Counted from the first letter of the stretch, positions 1 to 6,025 are shown. The stretch is DNA of 9,988 bases from an uncultured Eubacteriales bacterium (GCA_949742895.1 CATJRT010000249.1:1-9988); one strand, 5' to 3'. The notes: a model not told the origin generated them from the letters alone. Translations and numbers: made by a program.

Positions 1-634
1 GATCTACGACCTGCTCACCCTGTACGAATGTTATATGGTAGGGGAGATCACCGTCCAGGTTGAGCACTGCCTCATGGCCCTGCCAGGGGCCAGCCTGGAC
101 GCCATCACCCATGTCTACTCCCACGAGCAGGGCCTGTTCCAGTGCGAACGCTACCTCAACACCCATCCGGACTGGAAGCAGGTCCCCCAGGCGGACACCG
201 CCGGGTCGGCCCGGATGGTGGCGGACAGCGGGGACCGGACGAAGGCCGCCATCTGCTCCGCCCGGGCGGCGGAACTGTACGGCCTGAACATCCTGGCCCG
301 GGCCATTAACCACAACAGCCACAACACCACCCGGTTCGTGGTGGTGTCCCCCCGGATGGAGCTGCGCCCCGGCGCGGACAAGATCAGCACTCTGTTCGTC
401 CTGCCTCACGAGGCAGGGTCCCTCCACGAGATCCTCACCGTGTTTGCCATCCACGGCCTGAACCTGGTGAAGCTGGAGTCCCGGCCCATGCCGGAGCGGA
501 GCTGGGAATATATGTTCTTCCTGGAGTTCACCGGCAAGCCCGGCGACCCTGTGGCGGCGGACGCCCTCCACGAACTGGCCCAGACCACCGGGGACTTCCG
601 CGTCCTGGGCTGGTTCCGCTCCAACCTGAACTGA
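1..634 (+). CDS. pheA: Prephenate dehydratase with C-terminal ACT domain (5' end cut off by window)
   Basis: Decarboxylates and dehydrates prephenate to phenylpyruvate in the cytoplasm, the committed step of phenylalanine synthesis. The open frame enters the window from the left at base 2, so the ATG at 35 is internal; about 210 codons are visible. The first half matches the end of the catalytic domain: VGEITVQVEHCL, ITHVYSHEQGLFQCERYL, a DTAGSA segment, AAELYGL, and N-T-TRF near base 325, where the Thr-Arg-Phe motif carries the family's catalytic threonine. The second half is an ACT domain with the ESRP motif (around 475-490) and WEYMFFLEF, the allosteric phenylalanine-binding module. In many Clostridia this enzyme is fused to an N-terminal chorismate mutase; that part would lie outside the window, so monofunctional or bifunctional cannot be decided. 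The stop is 3 bases before tadA, so the two are probably co-transcribed. Confidence 0.93.
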   Translation, partial: IYDLLTLYECYMVGEITVQVEHCLMALPGASLDAITHVYSHEQGLFQCERYLNTHPDWKQVPQADTAGSARMVADSGDRTKAAICSARAAELYGLNILARAINHNSHNTTRFVVVSPRMELRPGADKISTLFVLPHEAGSLHEILTVFAIHGLNLVKLESRPMPERSWEYMFFLEFTGKPGDPVAADALHELAQTTGDFRVLGWFRSNLN

Positions 635-637
635 GCC

Positions 638-1084
638 ATGACCCACGAGGACTATATGCGCCAGGCCCTGGAGCTGGCCCGGCTCTGTCTGGCGGACGGG
701 GACGTGCCGGTTGGCTGCGTCATCGCCGCGCCGGATGGTACGGTCATCGGCCGGGGCCGCAACCGCCGGGAGGCCACCCGCTGCGCCACCGCCCACGCCG
801 AGGTCGAGGCCATCAACGAAGCCTGTGCCGCGCTTGGTTCCTGGCGGCTGTCCAGCTGCACCCTGTACGTCACCCTGGAGCCATGCCCCATGTGTGCCGG
901 AGCCATCATCAATTCCCGCATCTCCGCCGTCCGGTACGGCGCGCGGGAGGGAAAATCCGGCTGCTGCGGCTCGGTGCTCAACCTGTTTGAGGAGTGCTTC
1001 AACCACCACCCCCGGATCTACGGCGGGCTGCTGGAAGGGGAGTGCCGCACTCTACTGGAGGATTTCTTTCAATCGCTGCGCTGA
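638..1084 (+). CDS. tadA: tRNA-specific adenosine deaminase TadA
   Basis: Deaminates the wobble adenosine (A34) of tRNA-Arg(ACG) to inosine, which lets one tRNA read several arginine codons. The 148-residue length is normal for TadA. The zinc-dependent cytidine/deoxycytidylate deaminase fold is clear: HAE at residues 53-55 supplies one zinc ligand and the proton-shuttling glutamate, and PCPMC at 82-86 supplies the two cysteine ligands. The N-terminal helix (MTHEDYMRQALELA), the DVPVGCVI strand, and the family tail NHHP..YGGLLEGEC support TadA over a nucleoside or guanine deaminase. The ATG lies 3 bases after the pheA stop, with no terminator between them. A terminator about 110 bases downstream ends the unit. 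Confidence 0.95.
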   Translation: MTHEDYMRQALELARLCLADGDVPVGCVIAAPDGTVIGRGRNRREATRCATAHAEVEAINEACAALGSWRLSSCTLYVTLEPCPMCAGAIINSRISAVRYGAREGKSGCCGSVLNLFEECFNHHPRIYGGLLEGECRTLLEDFFQSLR

Positions 1085-1193
1085 GATTTAATATTATTGT
1101 AACATTTTCCATTAAACTTTCGTAACGAATCTCCTGTATCTTTAATTATGCAAGAGATATCCTTTCTTTTTCATTCTATCCTCCATCCCTTAA

Positions 1194-1228
1194 GAGCCGG
1201 AACGGGCAACCGCTCCGGCTCGCTTTTT
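1194..1228 (+). terminator. Rho-independent terminator after pheA-tadA
   Basis: An 8-bp GC-rich stem (GAGCCGGA with TCCGGCTC) continues, after one mismatch, into 3 more pairs closed by a GCAA loop, and is followed by five T (1224-1228). It lies about 110 bases beyond the tadA stop. The intervening 1085-1193 is AT-rich, and I see no gene in it. Confidence 0.85.
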
Positions 1229-1233
1229 CAGGC

Positions 1234-1269
1234 AAAAGGCGGACCCAGGAAAAATCCTCCTGGGTCCGC
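1234..1269 (-). terminator. Rho-independent terminator of the minus-strand surface-protein gene
   Basis: A perfect 12-bp inverted repeat (1239-1250 with 1258-1269, 7-base loop) is followed on the minus strand by C then TTTT (A at 1234-1237). It begins 16 bases beyond the TAA at 1285-1287. With the plus-strand terminator just beside it, this forms a back-to-back terminator pair between convergent genes. Confidence 0.85.
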
Positions 1270-1284
1270 TCTTGCGTATTGGGT

Positions 1285-1569
1285 TTAATTCTCCTTGCGC
1301 TTCCGGGTGCCGATGGTCAGACCCACCAGCCCAGCGCCGGAAACCGCTGCCACTGTCAGCCACAGGCCCAGTATATCACCGGTCTGGGATACGTCGGCCT
1401 GGGGCGGGGCAACCTCCCCGATCTCCTCGTCCGGCTGGCTCTCCACAGGTACGCTGGGCTGCTCGGTCTCGACAGGCGCGGACTCCACAGGGGCGGGGGT
1501 CTCAGACTCCACGGGAGCGGGCTCCTGGCTTTCCACGGGGGCCGGGGTCACGACGATCTCGGGCACCAC
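1285..1569 (-). pseudogene. Out-of-frame C-terminal wall-anchor segment of the LRR surface protein
   Basis: This frame encodes the missing end of the upstream LRR protein and is unlikely to be a gene of its own: it has no signal peptide and no clear ribosome site. Counting from its first Met, it has a proline-rich linker with repeated PVES units (11-14, 19-22, 27-30 and 41-44, plus PVET at 32-35), then SQTGD (61-65), a hydrophobic segment (about 66-87) and a basic tail RKRK (89-92). That order (TG motif, membrane span, basic tail) is a sortase cell-wall sorting signal, with VSQTG in place of LPxTG. Joined in frame after V-R-P-P it continues V-V-P-E-I-V-V-T-P. Whether it is translated depends on the length of the C run or on ribosomal frameshifting. 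Confidence 0.8.
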
Positions 1570-2944
1570 AGGGGGGGCGCACCAGCGCAGGAATGGCCTC
1601 GGTCCGGGTTGCGCCGCATACGGTGCAGGTGTAAAGCATCTCGCCCTCCACGCCGTAGCCGACGGGGGTGGTTACGACGCCCTCATCCCACTGATGCTCG
1701 GTGCACCACCGGGCATAGTAGACCTTGCCGCTCTCGGCATCCTCAGCCGCGACCTTCGTGCCGCTGAAATCGACCTCTTCAAACCAACCGGCAAAGATGT
1801 CGCTGTCCCGCGTGGGGATCGCGCACTCATTCTCGGTCACCATTCCGCCGTTCAGCACGAACACCTTGCAGTCGGTGACAGAATCAACCGCTGTCCCCTC
1901 GTCGCCGGTCACAAAGATCACGGGCGCTTTGGAGATGTTTTCCGTACCGATCACACTCAGCAGGGACTTGGAACCAATCAGGTTTGCAGTGGACCCAACA
2001 AACGTGTTTTTTTCAATTGTCGTTACAGAATCTGGAATTTCAACCAATCCCAGCGGGCAATTCTGAAATGCGTTATTGCCAAGGAAAGTCAGGTTTTCCG
2101 GCAGAGAAACATTTTTCAGACTGGTGGCATGAGCGAAAGCATAACCCTGAATCTTCTCAACACCCTCCTCAACAGTCAGCGTCTCCAGGCTTGAACAACC
2201 GCTGAATGCGCTGTATGCGATTTCTTTCACACTCCCTGGAATTGTGAGGTCCTTCAAGCTCTTGCAGTTGGTAAAGGAATACCTGGAAATAACCTTCAGC
2301 GTATCCGGCAGCTCCACGCTCTCCAACGCGCTGCATCCGCTAAATGTGGATTGCTGGATCTCGGTCCAGGTGCTGGGAACCTTTACCGCCTTCAACGAGG
2401 AACATTTCAAGAAAGCCCCCTCTCCAACCGTTGCCACACCTTCTGGAATTGTTACACTCTCCAAACTGGTACAACTCTGGAACACAAAGCCGCTAATAGA
2501 AGCACCCGCCGGAATCTCGACTTTCTTCAGATTGGCGCACTCCGGAATGTTCAGCGCTTTCAGACTTGTGCATCCCCTGAATACGCCGCCGCCATCACCG
2601 CCGCCAATGCTTGTCAAGGTAGAAGGCAGAGAGATGGACTCCAAATTGGGACAGTGATTGAAGGCCCGCGCTCCAATGGAGGTCACACCTTCTTCAATCA
2701 CTACCTGCTTCAAAGCATCACCACGCCAGGGCGGCACATTCGTACTGTCATTATAATAAGTATTCATCTTCCCTTCCCCGGAAATGGTCAGCACTCCCTC
2801 GCTGTCCATCTTCCAGGTCAGATTTTTGCCGCACGTCCCGTTGCTCTCCTCCGGGTCATCCGCCAGCGCCGTCATGCACACCGAGCTCATGACCAGGCTG
2901 AGGGCCAGCACACAGGCCAGCAGCTTTTTCAATCTCTTTGCCAT
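1502..2944 (-). CDS. Secreted BspA-type leucine-rich-repeat surface protein (frame broken near its 3' end)
   Basis: The start is ATG at 2944 (MAKRLKKLL), 9 bases after AAAGGAG; an in-frame ATG at 2950 is too close to that site. A signal peptide (basic K/R, hydrophobic 9-20, likely cleavage after ALA at residue 28) sends it out of the cell. Residues about 78-315 are LRR_5/BspA repeats of the form L..v.IP..V..I...aF..C.sL. Next come an InlB-like beta-repeat (AGWFEE ... KVYYARW, about 385-413) and a segment HQWDEG ... YTCTVCGATRTEAIPA (418-453) common in clostridial surface proteins. Such proteins usually bind host or matrix ligands, but the ligand here is unknown. As written, the frame passes a run of seven C (1571-1577), picks up 22 out-of-frame residues and stops at 1502, losing the wall anchor encoded in the next frame. 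Removing one C gives an intact 552-residue protein ending at 1285. Confidence 0.85.
   Translation of the reverse strand: MAKRLKKLLACVLALSLVMSSVCMTALADDPEESNGTCGKNLTWKMDSEGVLTISGEGKMNTYYNDSTNVPPWRGDALKQVVIEEGVTSIGARAFNHCPNLESISLPSTLTSIGGGDGGGVFRGCTSLKALNIPECANLKKVEIPAGASISGFVFQSCTSLESVTIPEGVATVGEGAFLKCSSLKAVKVPSTWTEIQQSTFSGCSALESVELPDTLKVISRYSFTNCKSLKDLTIPGSVKEIAYSAFSGCSSLETLTVEEGVEKIQGYAFAHATSLKNVSLPENLTFLGNNAFQNCPLGLVEIPDSVTTIEKNTFVGSTANLIGSKSLLSVIGTENISKAPVIFVTGDEGTAVDSVTDCKVFVLNGGMVTENECAIPTRDSDIFAGWFEEVDFSGTKVAAEDAESGKVYYARWCTEHQWDEGVVTTPVGYGVEGEMLYTCTVCGATRTEAIPALVRPPCGARDRRDPGPRGKPGARSRGV
1571..1577. repeat. Homopolymer tract G7 (C7 on the coding strand) at the frameshift point
   Basis: Seven consecutive G on the plus strand. 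On the coding minus strand the codons read CGC CCC CCC TGT. With six C the reading frame continues into the wall-anchor region; with seven it does not. It may be a phase-variable contingency tract, a site of +1 frameshifting at CCC-CCC-U, or a base-calling error. Confidence 0.8.
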
Positions 2945-3006
2945 ACTCATCTTCTCCTTTTTATGTGGTGCTCCGCAGGCGTCCCCGTCCCCGCCTCCGG
3001 GCCGCC

Positions 3007-3057
3007 GCAAAGAGCGTCCTTGTTGCCTCTCATGAGAGGCAACAAGGACGCTTTTGC
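3007..3057. repeat. 40-bp perfect palindrome in a longer inverted repeat
   Basis: Bases 3013-3052 are perfectly self-complementary around a central CATG. Allowing one bulged G (3012), pairing extends to 3007-3057. On the plus strand it is followed by TTTT, on the minus strand by CTCTTTG. It lies between the divergently transcribed LRR and yitT genes. It would form a very stable hairpin in the 5' leader of the LRR mRNA if the proposed promoter at 3103-3131 is right. It could be a dispersed repeat (REP- or MITE-like), a bidirectional terminator or a leader structure; the sequence alone does not decide. Confidence 0.8.
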
Positions 3058-3102
3058 TCTTGGCAAGTACTTTTTCAAAAAGGTTTTCATTTTCTTCTTT
3101 TC

Positions 3103-3131
3103 ATATAACCATCTGTCATTTTCCATTTCAT
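3103..3131 (-). promoter_or_regulatory. Possible promoter of the LRR surface-protein gene
   Basis: On the minus strand, ATGAAA is followed 17 bases later by TTATAT, preceded by TGG (an extended -10 form). The match is partial (4/6 at -35). It would give a leader of about 150 bases that contains the large palindrome. Confidence 0.3.
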
Positions 3132-3138
3132 TCCCCCC

Positions 3139-3167
3139 TTGCTTCTCGCGCCAAACTCTGGTACAAT
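3139..3167 (+). promoter_or_regulatory. Sigma-A promoter of yitT
   Basis: TTGCTT (3139-3144), a 17-base spacer and TACAAT (3162-3167). Each box differs from consensus by one or two bases, and spacing is ideal. It lies about 50 bases before the yitT start. Confidence 0.75.
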
Positions 3168-3217
3168 ATCGGCGGCACAATTCTAATCGATTTATGAGGA
3201 AAGAAGGCTTTTACACC

Positions 3218-4072
3218 ATGCAGAAGCTCAGACAGGGTCTGCTGGACTATCTCCTGCTCACCCTGGGCACGGCCCTGGTGGCCATCGGCGTTCACTTTTT
3301 CAAGTTCCCCAACAACTTCAACACCGGCGGTGTCACCGGTCTGGCGGTCATCCTGTCCGCCGTTTTCCCGGCGGTCAGCTCCTCCACCTTTGCCTCGGTC
3401 ATCAACCTGGCGTTCCTGGTCCTGGGCTTCCTGGCCGTCAACCGCAGCTTTGGCCTGCGCACGGTGTACTGCTCTCTGCTGTTTTCCGCCATGCTGTCCG
3501 GCTTCAAGTGGCTGTTCCCCATGCCCGCGCCCCTTACCGACCAGAGGATGCTGGAGCTGTTTTTTGCCGTCATTTTTCCCTCCCTTGGCGCTGCCATCCT
3601 CTTTAATATGCAAAGCTCCACCGGTGGCACCGATATCCTGGCCATGATACTCAAGCGGTTTTCCAGCCTGGACATCGGCAAGGCCCTGCTGTATGTGGAT
3701 GTGCTCATCGCTGCCTCCACCCTGATCTTCTGGGGCATAGAGACCGGGCTGTACTCTCTGCTTGGTCTGGTGCTGAAATCGTTGGTGGTGGACTCGGTGA
3801 TTGAATCGCTGAATCGCCGCAAGAGCTTCATCGCCGTCACCTCCCGCCCGGAGGAGGTGTGCAGCTTTATCACCGAAACGCTTCACCGCTCCGCCACCTG
3901 CTGGCAGGCAGAAGGGGCGTATTCCCACGATCCCAAGTGGGTGGTGCTCACCGCCCTGTCCCGGGCTCAGGCCGTAGCCCTCCGGCAGCACCTGCGCACG
4001 GTGGACCCTCATTCCTTTATCCTTGTTACCAATTCCAGCGAAATTTTTGGCAAAGGCTTTATGCGTGCCTAA
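3218..4072 (+). CDS. YitT family membrane protein (DUF161 plus DUF2179)
   Basis: An integral membrane protein of 284 residues whose transport or sensing function is not established for the family. The start is the ATG at 3218, about 10 bases after AGAAGG; the in-frame ATG at 3194 has no ribosome site. Hydrophobic spans are visible at about 9-29, 39-52, 57-75, 82-100, 112-131 and 157-175, with the conserved glycine-rich loops FNTGGVTG (34-41) and SSTGGTDI (133-140). After the last span, RRKSFIAVTSRPEEV (from 200) opens the soluble C-terminal DUF2179 domain. It includes EGAYS, DPKWVVLTALSR and the closing DPHSFILVTNSSEIFGKGF, as in B. subtilis YitT and its paralogues. It is a single-gene unit with its own promoter and a terminator immediately after it. 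There is no link by content to its neighbours. Confidence 0.92.
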   Translation: MQKLRQGLLDYLLLTLGTALVAIGVHFFKFPNNFNTGGVTGLAVILSAVFPAVSSSTFASVINLAFLVLGFLAVNRSFGLRTVYCSLLFSAMLSGFKWLFPMPAPLTDQRMLELFFAVIFPSLGAAILFNMQSSTGGTDILAMILKRFSSLDIGKALLYVDVLIAASTLIFWGIETGLYSLLGLVLKSLVVDSVIESLNRRKSFIAVTSRPEEVCSFITETLHRSATCWQAEGAYSHDPKWVVLTALSRAQAVALRQHLRTVDPHSFILVTNSSEIFGKGFMRA

Positions 4073-4083
4073 ACCTTCTTCGA

Positions 4084-4113
4084 TTGTTTTCGCCCTCTCC
4101 GCTATGGTATGCT
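4084..4113 (+). promoter_or_regulatory. Candidate extended -10 promoter of noc
   Basis: TTGTTT (4084-4089), an 18-base spacer ending in TGG, then TATGCT (4108-4113). The -10 lies in the loop of the yitT terminator hairpin. Initiation near 4120 would give a short leader with the GGGGAGG ribosome site but without the 5' arm of the terminator. Confidence 0.4.
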
Positions 4114-4145
4114 TGTCCATATCACAGCGGGGAGGCGGTTTTTTT
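4091..4145 (+). terminator. Terminator of yitT overlapping the noc ribosome site and start codon
   Basis: The arm 4091-4103 (CGCCCTCTCCGCT) pairs with 4126-4137 (AGCGGGGAGGCG) over 12 pairs, with one bulged C and one G-U. An inner 6-pair stem lies in the loop (4106-4111 with 4118-4123). One G and seven T (4139-4145) follow. The 3' arm contains the GGGGAGG ribosome site of noc, and the T run ends in its TTG start. Confidence 0.65.
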
Positions 4146-4935
4146 GGCCCTGTTTCGAAAAAGTGAAAAGCGGCAGGTGCTGGACCTGCCCATCGGCTCC
4201 ATCCGGCCCAATCCCCACCAGCCCCGGCGGGACTTCGCGCCGGAGGACCTGGCGGAGCTGGCCCTTTCCATTACCCAAGTGGGTATTTTGCAGCCGCTGT
4301 CCGTCCGCCGCACCGATGCCGGGTGGGAGCTGATTGCAGGGGAGCGCCGTCTCCGGGCAGCGGAGCTGGCAGGGCTTCTCTGCGTTCCCTGCCTTCCGGT
4401 GGAGGCGGACGGGGATACCTCCGCGCTCCTGGCTCTGGTGGAGAACCTCCAGCGCAAGGACCTGGACGTGTGGGAGGAGGCCGCCGCCTTGCGCCGGCTC
4501 ATTGACTGCCATCACCTCTCCCAGGAGGAAGCCGCCCAGCGGATTGGGAAAAGCCAATCTGCTGTGGCCAACAAGCTGCGGCTGCTGAAGCTGCCGGAGG
4601 ACGTGATTACCACCCTGCGCGCCGCCCGCCTCTCGGAACGCCACGCCCGAGCCTTGCTGCGGCTGGACAGTCCGGACAAGCAGCGCGCCGCTCTGGACCA
4701 CATTGTTCGCCATGGTCTGAATGTGGCAAAGAGCGAAGAGTACATCGACCGTCTTTGCGACAAAGGGAACAAACCCCGGAAGGCCAAACCGGTCTACCGG
4801 TTCAAGGATGTGAGGCTGTTCCTGAACACGGTGACGCGCAGCTTGGCTGTGATGCAGTCGGCAGGGGTGCCCGCCCGCTGCGGGCGGGAGGAGACGGACA
4901 GCGAAATTACCCTCACCATCCATATTCCAAAATAG
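4144..4935 (+). CDS. noc: Nucleoid occlusion protein Noc (ParB-family CTPase)
   Basis: A ParB-family DNA-binding CTP switch. In Bacillus, Noc binds scattered NBS sites, recruits DNA to the membrane and keeps the division septum off the chromosome. The start is TTG at 4144, 8 bases after GGAGG, giving 263 residues against 283 in B. subtilis. The N-terminal domain has PNPHQPRRDF (22-31), the CTP-binding GERRLRAA (67-73) and ENLQRKDL (100-107). The helix-turn-helix is SQEEAAQRIGKSQSAVANKL (126-145). The known Noc-specific residues are Q138, K144, K149 and R166, where ParB has R, T/A, A and G. The tail (LNVAKSEEYIDRL, RLFLNTVTRSL, ITLTIHIPK) also follows Noc. The short N-terminus MALFRKSEKR could be a reduced membrane-binding amphipathic helix. 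It lies directly upstream of parA-parB as in B. subtilis, but is closed by its own terminator. Confidence 0.9.
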   Translation: MALFRKSEKRQVLDLPIGSIRPNPHQPRRDFAPEDLAELALSITQVGILQPLSVRRTDAGWELIAGERRLRAAELAGLLCVPCLPVEADGDTSALLALVENLQRKDLDVWEEAAALRRLIDCHHLSQEEAAQRIGKSQSAVANKLRLLKLPEDVITTLRAARLSERHARALLRLDSPDKQRAALDHIVRHGLNVAKSEEYIDRLCDKGNKPRKAKPVYRFKDVRLFLNTVTRSLAVMQSAGVPARCGREETDSEITLTIHIPK

Positions 4936-4938
4936 GAC

Positions 4939-4971
4939 AGGCTCCGGGAATTTCCGGGGCCTAATTTTTTT
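4939..4971 (+). terminator. Rho-independent terminator after noc
   Basis: Bases 4939-4947 pair with 4954-4962 (AGGCTCCGG with CCGGGGCCT, nine pairs including one G-U, 6-base loop), followed by AA and seven T (4965-4971). It begins 4 bases after the noc stop and separates noc from the parAB unit. Confidence 0.9.
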
Positions 4972-5064
4972 GACTTTGCACAGGCCCGGCGGAGGTTGCT
5001 GCCAAAATGGGGCCTCACGGAAACCTGGCATTATGGTTTTCGTAGGGAAAGGAGGAGTAGCGCA

Positions 5065-5166
5065 ATGAGCGAGCTTTCAACAAAGCCGGACGCGAGGGAT
5101 ATGAGAGCTGACTTCGACGTGTTTCACGTGAAACATTCAGTCCTCTCTTTTTTGGAAAACAGTTGA
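5065..5166 (+). CDS. Candidate small protein of 33 residues containing a parS site
   Basis: ATG at 5065 follows a near-perfect ribosome site (AAAGGAGG, ending 9 bases upstream) and opens a 33-codon frame that stops at 5164-5166. The product begins MSELSTKPDARDMRADFD, continues with VFHVKH encoded by parS itself (5120-5135), and ends SVLSFLENS. I do not recognise it; it has no membrane segment or signal peptide. A hairpin (5017-5025 with 5035-5043, nine pairs with one G-U) lies just before the ribosome site. I find no convincing promoter for it, and the noc terminator stands upstream. Its stop overlaps the -35 box of the parA promoter. It may be a real short peptide, a leader, or a chance frame beside parS; the ribosome site is the main argument for translation. 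Confidence 0.4.
   Translation: MSELSTKPDARDMRADFDVFHVKHSVLSFLENS
5120..5135. promoter_or_regulatory. parS centromere site (perfect)
   Basis: TGTTTCACGTGAAACA, an exact 16-base palindrome identical to the conserved bacterial parS. It is 135 bases upstream of parA and inside the candidate small ORF. It is the expected loading site for the ParB encoded at 6139-7074. Confidence 0.97.
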
Positions 5167-5191
5167 AATTATCCGCAGAACACGATATAAT
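5163..5191 (+). promoter_or_regulatory. Sigma-A promoter of parA-parB
   Basis: TTGAAA (5163-5168), 17-base spacer, TATAAT (5186-5191): a near-consensus promoter. The spacer begins with TTATCCGCA (5169-5177), one base from a DnaA box. Initiation is expected near 5198. The -10 lies about 50 bases from parS, close enough for ParB spreading to affect it. Confidence 0.85.
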
Positions 5192-5199
5192 GTAATTTA

Positions 5200-5235
5200 C
5201 CCCTTTAGGGGCAATGTTTGGGCGCGTTTAGCGCC
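5200..5235 (+). other. Two small hairpins in the parA leader
   Basis: CCCC-TTTA-GGGG (5200-5211) and GGCGC-GTTTA-GCGCC (5221-5235) lie in tandem between the promoter and the parA ribosome site (AAGGCGG, 5241-5247). Neither is followed by a T run, so they are not terminators. The first would sit at the extreme 5' end of the transcript. Confidence 0.5.
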
Positions 5236-5254
5236 GGGAAAAGGCGGGTATCCT

Positions 5255-6025
5255 ATGGCTAAAACCATTGCCATCGTCAACCAAAAAGGCGGCGTGGGTA
5301 AGACCACCACCTGTGTTAATCTGGCCGCCGCCCTCACCGCACTGGGTACGCGGGTACTGGTGTGCGACTTTGACCCCCAGGGCAACGCCACCTCCGGCTT
5401 TGGGCTGGACAAAACCCGATCTCCCGGCATCTACGAAGTAATCCTGGGCGGAGCACCCATCCAGCGGGCCGTTGCTGCCACAAAGTGGGCTGATGTACTC
5501 CCTGCCAACAAGGCACTGTCCGGCGCGACGGTTGAGTTAATCAACCTGGACCGCCGGGAATACCGTCTGCGGGACGCCCTTGAGGAATTGAAAGAGAAGT
5601 ACGACTTCATTTTCATCGACTGCCCGCCCTCCCTGGAGCTGCTCACCCTGGACGCATTGTGTGCCGCCGACACACTTTTGGTCCCCGTCCAGTGCGAGTA
5701 TTACGCCCTGGAGGGCCTGTCCGACCTGCTCTATACCGTCCGGCTGGCCAAACGGAAACTGAATCCCGGCCTGGAGCTGGAGGGCGTGGTGCTCACTATG
5801 TACGATGGACGGACAAACCTGTCGCTACAGGTTGCGGAGGAGGTCAAGCGGCATTTCCCCGGCAAGGTATACGCCAGCGTCATTCCTCGAAATGTGCGGC
5901 TGTCCGAAGCGCCCAGCCACGGAATGCCTGCAACCGCCTACGATCCCCTTTCCCGGGGGACAGAGGCATACCAAACACTGGCAGAGGAATTTCTGCGCAA
6001 GAATCCGGTCACAGCAAAAAAATAA
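5255..6025 (+). CDS. parA: Chromosome-partitioning ATPase ParA (Soj)
   Basis: A deviant Walker-type ATPase that dimerises on ATP, coats the nucleoid, and with ParB-parS moves and separates newly replicated origins; in Bacillus it also modulates DnaA. The 256-residue length fits the small chromosomal ParA/Soj class, without the N-terminal DNA-binding domain of plasmid ParA. Motifs seen: deviant Walker A QKGGVGKTTT (10-19) with signature lysine K11, FDPQGNATSG (39-48), Walker B region DFIFIDCPPSLELLTLDAL, and the typical SVIPRNVRLSEAPSHGMPATAYD near the C-terminus. ATG at 5255 follows AAGGCGG by 7 bases and gives the usual MAKTIAIVNQKGG start. It is the first gene of a unit with parB, 113 bases downstream with no terminator between. 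Confidence 0.97.
   Translation: MAKTIAIVNQKGGVGKTTTCVNLAAALTALGTRVLVCDFDPQGNATSGFGLDKTRSPGIYEVILGGAPIQRAVAATKWADVLPANKALSGATVELINLDRREYRLRDALEELKEKYDFIFIDCPPSLELLTLDALCAADTLLVPVQCEYYALEGLSDLLYTVRLAKRKLNPGLELEGVVLTMYDGRTNLSLQVAEEVKRHFPGKVYASVIPRNVRLSEAPSHGMPATAYDPLSRGTEAYQTLAEEFLRKNPVTAKK

Noticed and set aside
1085..1193. AT-rich stretch after tadA as a small-RNA gene
   Set aside because: I find no promoter with acceptable spacing. It is simply the untranslated stretch before the terminator as far as I can see.
2947..3180. Minus-strand frame of 77 residues upstream of the LRR gene, with a G-rich stretch before an internal ATG (MENDRWLYEKKK...)
   Set aside because: It runs through the large palindrome and the divergent promoter region, and its end overlaps the LRR ribosome site. 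The composition does not resemble a protein family, so it is more likely leader or intergenic DNA.
3128..4120. Long minus-strand open frame of 330 residues opposite yitT
   Set aside because: It is a shadow of the yitT codons in GC-rich DNA: glutamine/glycine-rich low-complexity product, no domain, no ribosome site. The plus-strand product is a clear YitT protein.
5948..5961. Noc-binding-site-like CTTTCCCGGGGGAC inside parA
   Set aside because: Only 10 of 14 positions match ATTTCCCGGGAAAT and the palindrome is broken on one side. It is probably chance in GC-rich coding DNA.
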